From positions 1 to 37,461 of the forward strand of contig JAFVYC010000040.1 of NCBI GenBank assembly GCA_017500855.1: a stretch of 37,461 nucleotides of DNA, read 5' to 3'. The position numbers and the translations under genes are program-made. The notes under the pieces were generated by a model that had not been told where the DNA came from, did no database searches, and worked only from the letters and a program-made list of their open reading frames with translations. The DNA comes from Clostridia bacterium. GTDB taxonomy: Bacteria > Bacillota > Clostridia > Christensenellales > CAG-314. Of the stretch, positions 32,161 through 37,461 are shown piece after piece (positions within the stretch are counted from its first letter, which is position 1; each line of letters begins with the position of its first letter).

Positions 32161-32584
32161 TCGCACCACGGGGTGGGGAAATGGGTGAGAAGTGATAAGT
32201 TGCCGTTTGGTTTGTTGGAAATGAAGCGAAACAATTGATTTTGTTGGAAAGGGGAGTGAAAAAGTTGGTTTGTGTTTGGGTTGAAGTGTCGTTGTGAAAT
32301 AGTTCAAAAAAAGGCTTGGAAAACTCCAAGCCTTTTGCGTTTGTTAAATGTTTTTTCGCACCACGGGGTGGGGAAATGAGTGAGAAGTGATAGGTGAGAA
32401 GTGATGAGTTGTGGTTTGGTTTGTTGGAAATGGAACAAGATACTTGATTTTGATGGAAAGGGTAGTGAAAAAGTTGATTTGTTGTTTGGGTTGAAGTGCT
32501 GTTGTGATACAATTTAAAAAGGCTTGGAAAACTCCAAGCCTTTTGCGTTTGTTAAATGTTTTTTCGCACCACGGGGTAGGGAAA
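32161..32584. repeat. Tandem units of 195 and 208 bp plus a partial third
   Basis: Each unit begins TCGCACCACGGGGT(G/A)GGG (32161, 32356, 32564), runs through GTGAGAAGTGAT tracts, GGTTTGTTGGAAATG, GGAAAGGG(G)AGTGAAAAAGTT and TTTGGGTTGAAGTG. It ends with the hairpin AAGGCTTGGA AAAC TCCAAGCCTT and GCGTTTGTTAAATGTTTTTT. The hairpins are at 32311-32334 and 32519-32542. The third copy is cut by the gtrA stop. This is a local tandem amplification of the dispersed repeat. Confidence 0.85.
32513..32542 (-). terminator. Terminator of gtrA inside the tandem repeat
   Basis: Read on the minus strand the hairpin AAGGCTTGGA/TCCAAGCCTT is followed by TTTTTAAATTG. It lies about 45 nt past the gtrA stop. The duplicate at 32311-32334 would be a back-up terminator (tail TTTTTTTG). 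Confidence 0.75.
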
Positions 32585-33034
32585 TTAGTTGCAGGACGCT
32601 GTTGTGTCGGTTTCGTTTTCCGTGCTTTTTACAGCTGTGTCGATGCTTTTTCCAAACACAACAAATCTGTCGTACAGGTACTCCGTTACAAAGTTTACAA
32701 TCATTGTGATGGCAAGCACAAGGTACTCGTTCCAGCCGATGCCTTCGCCGGTAAGCACGGCAGTCCACCACGTTGAAAGGGGCGTGAACACAACGTAGAA
32801 CAGCGCCACTTTTAGCATGGCAATGGGCACGTTTCCTGCCGAACGGAAAGTGAATTTGCGGTTGAGCGTGAAGTTCCACACCACCGATGCCACCAAAGAA
32901 ATCAGGTTGGAAAGCCACGGTTCACAATGCAAAACTTCGTTTAGTAGCGCAAAACTTCCCGCTTGAATAATGCCTGCGCTGATGGAAAACAGCACAAATT
33001 TTACCGTGCGCAAAAATTCTTTTTTAGTTTCCAA
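32585..33034 (-). CDS. GtrA-like membrane protein
   Basis: 149 residues from a TTG at 33034, chosen because AAAGGAGG is five bases upstream; an ATG at 33076 lies before that RBS. Four membrane helices with the family pattern: FLRTVKFVLFSISAGIIQAGSFALL, LSNLISLVASVVWNFTLNRKFTF (the conserved N-x-x-WNF-xxN-R-K-FTF signature), and later hydrophobic segments ending in YDRFVVF. GtrA proteins help move lipid-linked sugars across the membrane for surface polysaccharide or teichoic acid decoration. No glycosyltransferase is adjacent, so the pathway is not known. Confidence 0.88.
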   Translation of the reverse strand: METKKEFLRTVKFVLFSISAGIIQAGSFALLNEVLHCEPWLSNLISLVASVVWNFTLNRKFTFRSAGNVPIAMLKVALFYVVFTPLSTWWTAVLTGEGIGWNEYLVLAITMIVNFVTEYLYDRFVVFGKSIDTAVKSTENETDTTASCN

Positions 33035-33154
33035 AATGCCCTCCTTTGCCCAACAATGCAATGCATTGCCAAACACAACATTTCACTTTTGTTAAATGTT
33101 AGCACAATTTTTGCAATTTGGCAAGAGGTTTGTTGAAAAAAATAAGGAAAATAT

Positions 33155-33262
33155 TTGCAACAAGTCAATAGGAACAAAAAACGAAGCAAATGCTTCGTTC
33201 CTTGATGAAATGATTTTGGTTGGTTGTTGAAGTGACACTGCATTTTTGTTGACGTGCCGTGA
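33155..33262. repeat. Intergenic repeat copy A (short form)
   Basis: Starts TTGCAACAAGTCAATAGG, contains the hairpin ACGAAGCA (33181-33188) / TGCTTCGT (33191-33198), then GATGAAATGATTTTGGTTGG and ends GACGTGCCGTGAA. On the minus strand the hairpin is followed by TTTTTTG, so it terminates the 33280-33801 gene. It lacks the left 75 bp found in copies B and C. Confidence 0.85.
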
Positions 33263-33279
33263 ATTTGAAACTTGTGTTG

Positions 33280-33801
33280 CTATTCCAACGGAAAACGCTT
33301 GTTAAACTCTTCGATGAAAGTTGCCCAATCTTTTTTGAGATGTTCCGCAGAAATACAAACCTCATCAAAGCCCATTTTTTTGTTGGTTTTTATAAAAAAC
33401 AATTGTAGCTTGTTCATTTTGTCTAGATATTGCGCTGGATTTTTTAGCTTGATGACAAAAAAGAAGCCTTTCAAGTACACTTTTTCAATATCCGACCATT
33501 CAATTCTTCCAAAGGAAATTGCAGAAGAATTATCCAAAAAATACTCGTCGCAAATCTCAATTAGCGGTTCATTAGAAAAGAGTTTTTTGAAGAAGTAGCC
33601 AGCACTCAATGTGGTAAATATAGCGCAAACAAGGCACAACACCTTGACAAACCAATACACAATTTCGTTGTCAAGAAAACCTCCCTCGTAGGATGGAATT
33701 TGTCGTACGTCAAAAATAAAAAAGCAAACAAATGCAACTGTTACGGCAATTAGGACGAGAACAAACAGCGCACCTTGCCCTTTGTTAAACTTAATTTTCA
33801 T
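33280..33801 (-). CDS. Two-helix membrane protein, possibly STM3941-like
   Basis: 173 residues. A basic start (MKIKFNKGQG), one helix (ALFVLVLIAVTVAFVCFFIF), a short loop, a second helix (VYWFVKVLCLVCAIFTTLSAGYFF), then a cytoplasmic beta-rich domain (LIEICDEYFLDNSSAISFGRIEWSDIEKVYLKGFFFVIKL) and a helical end. The PH-like pattern 'I.WSDIEKVYLKG' is typical of STM3941-family proteins of unknown function; I make this match from memory. The RBS is a run of nine G (33810-33818), so expression may be phase-variable. It is the only gene in its repeat-bounded module. Confidence 0.75.
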   Translation of the reverse strand: MKIKFNKGQGALFVLVLIAVTVAFVCFFIFDVRQIPSYEGGFLDNEIVYWFVKVLCLVCAIFTTLSAGYFFKKLFSNEPLIEICDEYFLDNSSAISFGRIEWSDIEKVYLKGFFFVIKLKNPAQYLDKMNKLQLFFIKTNKKMGFDEVCISAEHLKKDWATFIEEFNKRFPLE

Positions 33802-33809
33802 AGATGCAT

Positions 33810-33818
33810 CCCCCCCCC
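33810..33818 (-). promoter_or_regulatory. G9 tract acting as ribosome binding site
   Basis: On the minus strand G9, then ATGCATCT, then the ATG at 33801. No other purine-rich site is present, so the tract must pair with the anti-Shine-Dalgarno. The tract is in the RBS window at eight bases. A change in tract length would shift spacing. Confidence 0.6.
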
Positions 33819-33845
33819 TAAAAAAAATGCAGTTGATTTCTTTAT

Positions 33846-33874
33846 ATTATATCTTAGAGAAACAAATGTGTCAA
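33846..33874 (-). promoter_or_regulatory. Promoter of the 173-aa membrane protein gene
   Basis: Minus strand TTGACA (33874-33869), 17-bp spacer, TATAAT (33851-33846). Perfect consensus. Confidence 0.88.
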
Positions 33875-33918
33875 TAAAATATGTGATGAAACCATGCCGT
33901 TATAAGCATTGTACGTTT

Positions 33919-34097
33919 CCTACGTGGCAAGTTGTCAACAGCCAAACTTTCGTTTCGCAACCTTGGGCAAGTGGCAACAGCACGAGCTTGCAACAAGTCA
34001 ATAGGAACAAAAAACGAAGCAAATGCTTCGTTCCTTGATGAAATGATTTTGGTTGGTTGTTGAAGTGACACTACAATTTTTGTTGACGTGCCGTGAA
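33919..34097. repeat. Intergenic repeat copy B (long form)
   Basis: About 180 bp, nearly identical to copy C at 36782-36962. The left part has CTACGTGGCAAGTTGTCAAC and TTTCGTTTCGCAACCTTGGG. The right part equals copy A, with the hairpin ACGAAGCA (34014-34021) / TGCTTCGT (34024-34031) and T-run on the minus strand. It also carries TTGACA (minus, 33938-33933), but without a good -10 at 17 bp in this copy. It terminates the 409-aa gene. Bases 34098-34214 hold nothing else. Confidence 0.88.
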
Positions 34098-34214
34098 TAC
34101 ATTTTTTCAAATTCAACTAGAAGTAACTAAAATCGTTCTTTGCACAATGAAATCCGAGTTTGTTGTGATGAAATCTTGTGACCAATCGTCCTTGTTTTGC
34201 ACAATCAGGCGCTT

Positions 34215-35444
34215 TTACAAATAGTACTCTTTGTCCACTCGCTTGTAGGTGCGGATGCAATAGGTGTAGACTCCGTCAACTTTTTTGTTGATGGTTTGTT
34301 CCCCTGCAAACTGGTACACGCCCATGAAAACGTACCTTCCATCGGCTTGCTTTGCAAACGTAACACGGGGTGCATCGTCCTTTTCGTGGTCCACAAACCA
34401 CACTTCGTGGATTGTTTTGCCTACGTCTCGCATTACGTTAGACCAACTGCCACAACTTGTGCCCGTGTAGGTGCTGTGTGGCAACATCCAAACCGAGAAG
34501 CCTTCCCTTGTGGCTTGTGTTGCAAAAAGCAATTGCCTTGTTCCGAAAAGCCACTTGTGTTCCCACTTGAACTCCAAGGTGCGACAACATTGCCCGTAGA
34601 TTTCTTCTGCCACGTTACCGTAGATTCTGCCCCCTATAAGTTCTTCGAAATTGTCGGCAGTCCAAGCGGAAATAATTCGTGGTGTGGGGTAGGCATCCCC
34701 TTTTCCTTTGAGAAGCGCCAGCGCTTCTGCCAAAATTTTCATATACGAAAGCTCATTCGGAATTACGACACCATCTGTGTCTATTTCTGGTGGGGCAGGT
34801 GGCATGGGTGCGTAGTATACTTGCCGTGGGGCTAGCAGTTTGTCAATTTTCGCTTGAAAGTCCTTGTCTACAAAACTCAAATAACCTCGTAGCGCAATCA
34901 AAATGTCGTAGCCATTTTTGCCATCGTCCAACACAAGATAGGTTTTGTCGCTAAATTGCTTCACTGTGAACACCTGTCCACTGCTGTTCACAACTTGTTT
35001 GCCAACAAAGTCCAATTGCCCCAACTCGTTTTTTATTTCCGCATCGCCCATTTTTTGCAATAGCGGTTGAAATTTAGCCTTTTTCTCAATGGGCAACACA
35101 ACGATGGTACCATCGTAAATCTTGTCTATTAACTTTTCTTCAAAGTTAGAGTACAACCCCTCTTCACGCATTTTAAGTACAAAAGATTTGCATTTCCCCA
35201 CTTGAGCCTTTAGTTCTTCGGAACAATACCACCTTTGCATAGCAATGGTACACAAGTCTGCCACATAGTCGCACAACACCCAAAAACCAACAGACGACGA
35301 TGGGTTTACAAGCTGTTCATAGGAAAGGCAGTCTCTCGAAAACCTTTCCTTTTTTATTTGCAGAATGTTTTTCAATTCTAAGTTGATTTCTCCTACAAGC
35401 TTTTTCAACGGCATTTTGTGCGCATCGTTTTTGATTCTTATCAT
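34215..35444 (-). CDS. Unknown 409-aa protein in the repeat-bounded module
   Basis: 409 residues from the ATG at 35444. I do not recognise it. The first 130 residues are helical and charged (MPLKKLVGEINLELKNILQIKKERFS...FEEKLIDKIYDG). A middle segment, about residues 145-205, looks beta-rich (GKQVVNSSGQVFTVKQFSDKTYLVLDDG). Then comes a Pro-rich linker (YYAPMPPAPPEIDTDG) and a C-terminal domain with Trp-rich strands (TLEFKWEHKWLFGTRQLLF) and an end like RVTFAKQADGRYVFMGVYQF. The last part resembles small-molecule or nucleic-acid recognition folds only loosely. There is no signal peptide. The RBS is a G7 tract. It lies 20 bp after the HTH gene and is probably co-transcribed with it. Confidence 0.72.
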   Translation of the reverse strand: MIRIKNDAHKMPLKKLVGEINLELKNILQIKKERFSRDCLSYEQLVNPSSSVGFWVLCDYVADLCTIAMQRWYCSEELKAQVGKCKSFVLKMREEGLYSNFEEKLIDKIYDGTIVVLPIEKKAKFQPLLQKMGDAEIKNELGQLDFVGKQVVNSSGQVFTVKQFSDKTYLVLDDGKNGYDILIALRGYLSFVDKDFQAKIDKLLAPRQVYYAPMPPAPPEIDTDGVVIPNELSYMKILAEALALLKGKGDAYPTPRIISAWTADNFEELIGGRIYGNVAEEIYGQCCRTLEFKWEHKWLFGTRQLLFATQATREGFSVWMLPHSTYTGTSCGSWSNVMRDVGKTIHEVWFVDHEKDDAPRVTFAKQADGRYVFMGVYQFAGEQTINKKVDGVYTYCIRTYKRVDKEYYL

Positions 35445-35453
35445 TTGTACTTG

Positions 35454-35460
35454 CCCCCCC
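35454..35460 (-). promoter_or_regulatory. G7 tract acting as ribosome binding site
   Basis: Minus strand AAGGGGGGG then CAAGTACAA then the ATG at 35444. It is the only possible Shine-Dalgarno for the 409-aa gene and is one of three such tracts nearby. Confidence 0.55.
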
Positions 35461-35464
35461 TTCG

Positions 35465-35809
35465 TTATCTTTTCAAAAAACCGCCCAAGCAACTTTGCAA
35501 TTTGCCGCAAAGTTCCGTTTTGTTTACCTGCTCAACATCCTGCGCTTGCTCAATTGCTTGCAACACAAAGTCCACTTCCTGCATGGAAAAAACTTTGTTG
35601 TTCATGTAGAATCCCTTGCTTGTTTTTACAATTGGGTAGCCCACGCTTTGCAACGCCTTGATGTTGCGCCCAATGGTTTTTCTGTCGCAAGGAAACACGT
35701 CGGAAATATACTGCAAAATTTTGCTTTGCGTGATGGGATGGTGGCTGTCGGTGTGCGCCTCCAAAATTTTCAGCACCAACACAATCAAGAACTTTTTTGA
35801 TGTTTTCAT
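35465..35809 (-). CDS. HTH regulator resembling a WYL-less DeoR/YafY protein
   Basis: 114 residues. The winged-helix pattern KKFLIVLVLKILEAHTDSHHPITQSKILQYISDVFPCDRKTIGRNIKALQSVGYPIVKTSKGFYM is that of the HTH_11 domain of WYL-family regulators, with the DRKTIGRNIKAL recognition helix. The remaining 40 residues (MQEVDFVLQAIEQAQ) match only the start of the linker, and the WYL sensor domain is absent. The RBS AGGAGGG is ideal and a TATAAT lies at 35831-35826, so it is expressed independently of the lrp unit. It probably controls its own operon including the 409-aa gene. Confidence 0.78.
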   Translation of the reverse strand: MKTSKKFLIVLVLKILEAHTDSHHPITQSKILQYISDVFPCDRKTIGRNIKALQSVGYPIVKTSKGFYMNNKVFSMQEVDFVLQAIEQAQDVEQVNKTELCGKLQSCLGGFLKR

Positions 35810-35886
35810 TTTGCCCTCCTACTATATTATACCATTTTTGTTGTACCAAAAATAGCCCACGAAAAATTTTTGAAAAAAATACCAAA

Positions 35887-36264
35887 CTATTCTTCCGTGC
35901 AGTTAAGTTGCAAAAGATCAACGAAAAATTGCTTTTTTTGTTGTTCGGTCAACCATCCGTAGCCAAATGCCAAAATGCGTGTTTTTATTTCCACTTCCGT
36001 CTTTTTGCCAAGGTTGCGAATTTTCAACAGTTCATCGCTGGCAATCAAATCGATTGTTTGCCCAACGGTGGTCACTCCTGCCCTTTTCAAAGAGTTGAAG
36101 GCTCGAACGGAGTAGTCCAACTCTTCAATGCTTGTGTCGCACGCTTTGCTTCCAAAACCAATTTGTACCTTGATGTTTTTGCCAAAAACCGAGTGCAACG
36201 TTTGCACCACTCCAACTTGATTGGCAGTTTGCACAAGAATTTCGGCAGATTGTTTATACTTCAT
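35887..36264 (-). CDS. Free-standing RNA polymerase alpha-CTD-like protein
   Basis: 125 residues from the ATG at 36264. Residues 45-102 (SIEELDYSVRAFNSLKRAGVTTVG...LLKIRNLGKKTEVEIKTRI) are a clear match to the alpha-subunit C-terminal domain. The DNA-contact positions of E. coli alpha (Arg265, Asn268, Lys298) are kept here as Arg54, Asn57 and the GKK Lys at 87; Cys269 is Ser58. The N-terminal 40 residues (MKYKQSAEILVQTANQVGVVQTLHSVFGKNIKVQIGFG) are not alpha-NTD and may be a dimerisation or partner-binding region. It starts 13 bp after lrp with only a G9 tract as RBS. It could bind UP-element DNA or activators in place of alpha. Confidence 0.8.
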   Translation of the reverse strand: MKYKQSAEILVQTANQVGVVQTLHSVFGKNIKVQIGFGSKACDTSIEELDYSVRAFNSLKRAGVTTVGQTIDLIASDELLKIRNLGKKTEVEIKTRILAFGYGWLTEQQKKQFFVDLLQLNCTEE

Positions 36265-36267
36265 TTT

Positions 36268-36276
36268 CCCCCCCCC
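36268..36276 (-). promoter_or_regulatory. G9 tract acting as ribosome binding site
   Basis: The minus strand reads the lrp stop TAG, T, G9, AAA, then the ATG of the alpha-CTD gene. The whole gap between the two genes is this tract, so its length sets the translation of the second gene. Confidence 0.6.
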
Positions 36277-36277
36277 A

Positions 36278-36724
36278 CTAGACTTTGTCGATAATTGGAC
36301 GCTTGACAACACCTGTGACAGTGCTTGCACGCACGGCCTTGACGTTGTCTACTACGTTGCAAATTTGTTGCAACAAGCCCTTCATTGTGTTGACATCCGG
36401 CGCTTGGCAAATGGCAAACAACTTTGTTTTGCTTGTTGTTTGAATGACGTTGGAGACCAACGGCGAATTGCAAAGTTGTTGCATGCAAGCATTGTAGCTT
36501 TCGGCATCCATTTCCACTTCCACCAAAAAGGAAATTGCGCCACATGCGCTGTTGTTCAAAACCACAGTGTAGCCTGCAATCACACCACTTTGTTGCATTG
36601 CTTGCACCCTGTTTTTGACTGCTGTGCGGGACAAGCCCACCTGCTCGGCAATGTCGGTGAAGGACGTTCGTCCGTTTTGCAAAAGCAATTGCAAGATTTT
36701 GTTGTCAATTTTGTCTAGATTCAT
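36278..36724 (-). CDS. Lrp/AsnC family transcriptional regulator
   Basis: 148 residues from the ATG at 36724 (AAAGGGGAAAG upstream). A longer in-frame version to 36859 would read through repeat C and is not used. N-terminal HTH: LDKIDNKILQLLLQNGRTSFTDIAEQVGLSRTAVKNRVQAMQQSGVI, then the RAM/AsnC effector domain (AISFLVEVEMDAESYNACMQQLCNSPLVSNVIQTTSKTKLFAICQAPDVNTM). These proteins bind amino acids and form octamers that wrap DNA. It is transcribed from a perfect promoter whose -35 lies in repeat C and is followed by the alpha-CTD gene. Confidence 0.9.
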   Translation of the reverse strand: MNLDKIDNKILQLLLQNGRTSFTDIAEQVGLSRTAVKNRVQAMQQSGVIAGYTVVLNNSACGAISFLVEVEMDAESYNACMQQLCNSPLVSNVIQTTSKTKLFAICQAPDVNTMKGLLQQICNVVDNVKAVRASTVTGVVKRPIIDKV

Positions 36725-36772
36725 TTCTTTCCCCTTTTGTGTGTTTTTGCTTTGTAGCAATTTGATAGCCCT

Positions 36773-36801
36773 ATTATAAAGCCTACGTGGCAAGTTGTCA
36801 A
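36773..36801 (-). promoter_or_regulatory. Promoter of the lrp-alphaCTD unit, partly inside repeat C
   Basis: Minus strand TTGACA (36801-36796), exactly 17 bp, TATAAT (36778-36773). The -35 and spacer are within the repeat (from 36782) and the -10 sits at its edge, so the repeat supplies most of a working promoter. Confidence 0.88.
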
Positions 36802-36962
36802 CAGCCAAACTTTCGTTTCGCAACCTTGGGCAAGTGGCAACAGTACGTGCTTGCAACAAATCAATGTAGAAACAAGGAACGAAGCAAATGCTTCGTTCCT
36901 TGATGAAATGATTTTGGTTGGTTGTTTAAGTGAAACTACAATTTTTGTTGACGTGACTTGAA
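36782..36962. repeat. Intergenic repeat copy C (long form)
   Basis: About 180 bp matching copy B. The hairpin is longer here, GGAACGAAGCA (36876-36886) / TGCTTCGTTCC (36889-36899), but the T-run that follows in copies A and B is broken. Shared end ATTTTTGTTGACGTG(C/A)C. With copy B it brackets the 34215-36724 gene block as direct repeats in the same orientation. Confidence 0.88.
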
Positions 36963-37043
36963 ACTGAAATTTTTGTTGCTAACATATTGGTGTTTGCTAG
37001 TGTGATACCTACTTATTTATCCGGTTAATGTTTCACGCTTTCT

Positions 37044-37205
37044 CCAATCAATCAAGGCATAGCCTTGTATATCACCAATTCCGCAGGGATAGTATATCAT
37101 CATTGTGAAAGAAACACAACCTTCGGTTGATGAGATACAAGGGCGCATTGCGCCCTTGATGATATGCACGACTCCGTCGTGATGATATGCCAAGCCTGTG
37201 GCTTG
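37044..37205. repeat. Mosaic of short hairpins joined by GATGATAT
   Basis: Successive small palindromes: CAAGGCATAGCCTTG, AACCTTCGGTT, CAAGGGCGCATTGCGCCCTTG, CACGACTCCGTCGTG and CCAAGCCTGTGGCTTGG. They are linked by TATATCATC, GATGAGATA or GATGATATG. This is the build of a short non-autonomous repeat that I know from many Clostridia, where unit order varies by copy. Bases 36963-37043 hold no other feature. Confidence 0.75.
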
Positions 37206-37208
37206 GAT

Positions 37209-37240
37209 AAAAAAAACACTTTTGTCTTTTGACAAAAGTG
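37209..37240 (-). terminator. Terminator of the partial gene at the window end
   Basis: Arms CACTTTTGTC (37217-37226) and GACAAAAGTG (37231-37240). On the minus strand T8 follows directly. Located 50 nt past the stop at 37290. Confidence 0.85.
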
Positions 37241-37289
37241 CTTTTTGTTGCGAAAGAGCAGTAAAAAGGTGTGTGAGCGAGAATAAAGA

Positions 37290-37460
37290 TTAAAGCTTCA
37301 TAAAATAAGGACCGCAGGTGCTTTCGTGTGTTTTTATATAAGTCCACGAGAAATCTGGAGCTATGACATAAACTTCTACCATTCTGTCAAGTGCACTTGC
37401 CGAATTCAACTCCCATGTTATATCGTGTGTCTTTTCATCCTCAAACCACTCTATATATTG
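37290..37460 (-). CDS. C-terminal end of a gene cut by the window, possibly DUF4275
   Basis: 56 residues are visible, ending in TAA at 37292-37290; the start is beyond the window. The sequence contains WELNSASALDRMVEVYVIAPDF then SWTYIKTHESTCGPYF. The 'F.WTY..THE..CGPYF' ending is what I remember of DUF4275 proteins; this is from memory. Codon use (ATA, AGA, TAT, GAT, TTT) is unlike the TTG/AAC/GGC style of the core genes, which suggests a recent arrival. It ends at a good terminator. Confidence 0.6.
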   Translation of the reverse strand, partial: QYIEWFEDEKTHDITWELNSASALDRMVEVYVIAPDFSWTYIKTHESTCGPYFMKL

Positions 37461-37461
37461 A

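Noticed and set aside
33871..34116. An 81-codon frame within repeat copy B
   Set aside because: The same peptide start appears in repeat copy C ahead of lrp, which shows that it is translated repeat DNA, not a gene.
33810..36276. G tracts as simple assembly errors
   Set aside because: They lie outside coding frames and exactly at RBS positions in three genes, so error alone does not explain placement. Exact lengths may still be uncertain.
36725..36859. A 45-residue N-terminal extension of the Lrp protein
   Set aside because: Encoded by repeat C and its promoter; the Lrp family start and RBS are at 36724.
37044..37240. CRISPR array
   Set aside because: The short palindromes differ from each other and there are no spacers of constant length; it is a hairpin mosaic.

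Overview
The window looks like the chromosome of an endospore-forming Bacillota (Clostridia-like) bacterium. The evidence is a sigma-K type sporulation sigma factor, a CwlD-type amidase, paired YitT membrane proteins, strong AGGAGG-type ribosome binding sites, many TTGACA-17-TATAAT promoters and U-tailed hairpin terminators. I cannot name the species. Codon use is distinctive: Leu is mostly TTG, CTT or CTG, Asn is mostly AAC, and TTA, CTA and TCA are nearly absent in core genes. That last habit leaves long empty antisense frames opposite most real genes. I see no rRNA, confident tRNA, CRISPR array, insertion sequence or phage gene.

Layout. Bases 1-757: the tail of an uncertain reading frame, a REP-like hairpin and degenerate direct repeats. 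Bases 758-6153: mostly minus-strand genes (small XRE regulator, two-gene chromate-type transporter, COG1313-type radical SAM protein, small membrane protein, YbaK-type deacylase, CwlD amidase) with plus-strand sigK among them. A cluster of DnaA-box-like 9-mers (6227-6280) precedes a ferritin-like protein of unknown role and an overlapping 42-aa reading frame. Bases 8116-10414: an operon for a deoxyinosine glycosylase-like protein, an HD-domain protein and peptidase T. A 71-aa Cys/Gly-rich membrane peptide and a YitT pair follow.

Bases 13348-21004 hold a tightly packed alpha-glucan operon in transcription order malQ, glgB, glgP, GH13 hydrolase. The promoter carries a perfect palindrome. Together these enzymes would remodel, branch and phosphorolyse storage or imported glucan; no glgC or glgA synthesis gene is present here. 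Next come a cyclophilin plus membrane-anchored protein (minus), an M29 aminopeptidase and a four-helix membrane protein (plus), nagB (minus) with a leader of about 320 nt, a glutamine-dependent NAD synthetase carrying an N-terminal helix-turn-helix, trmB and a cold-shock protein.

From about 30160 the window becomes accessory in character: dispersed palindromic repeats, an LRR protein, about 200-bp tandem repeats, GtrA, then several gene modules separated by three copies of a 110-180 bp repeat that carries a terminator hairpin and (in the longer copies) a -35 box. In this part three genes have homopolymeric G7-G9 tracts where the Shine-Dalgarno should be: a membrane protein, an unknown 409-aa protein and a free-standing RNA polymerase alpha-CTD-like protein. 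Two other regulators, an Lrp/AsnC protein and a WYL-less HTH protein, lie among them. The window ends in a mosaic of short hairpins and a partial foreign-looking gene. The best candidate for something undescribed is this repeat-bounded module with poly-G ribosome binding sites and the lone alpha-CTD protein; the HTH-NAD synthetase fusion is second.
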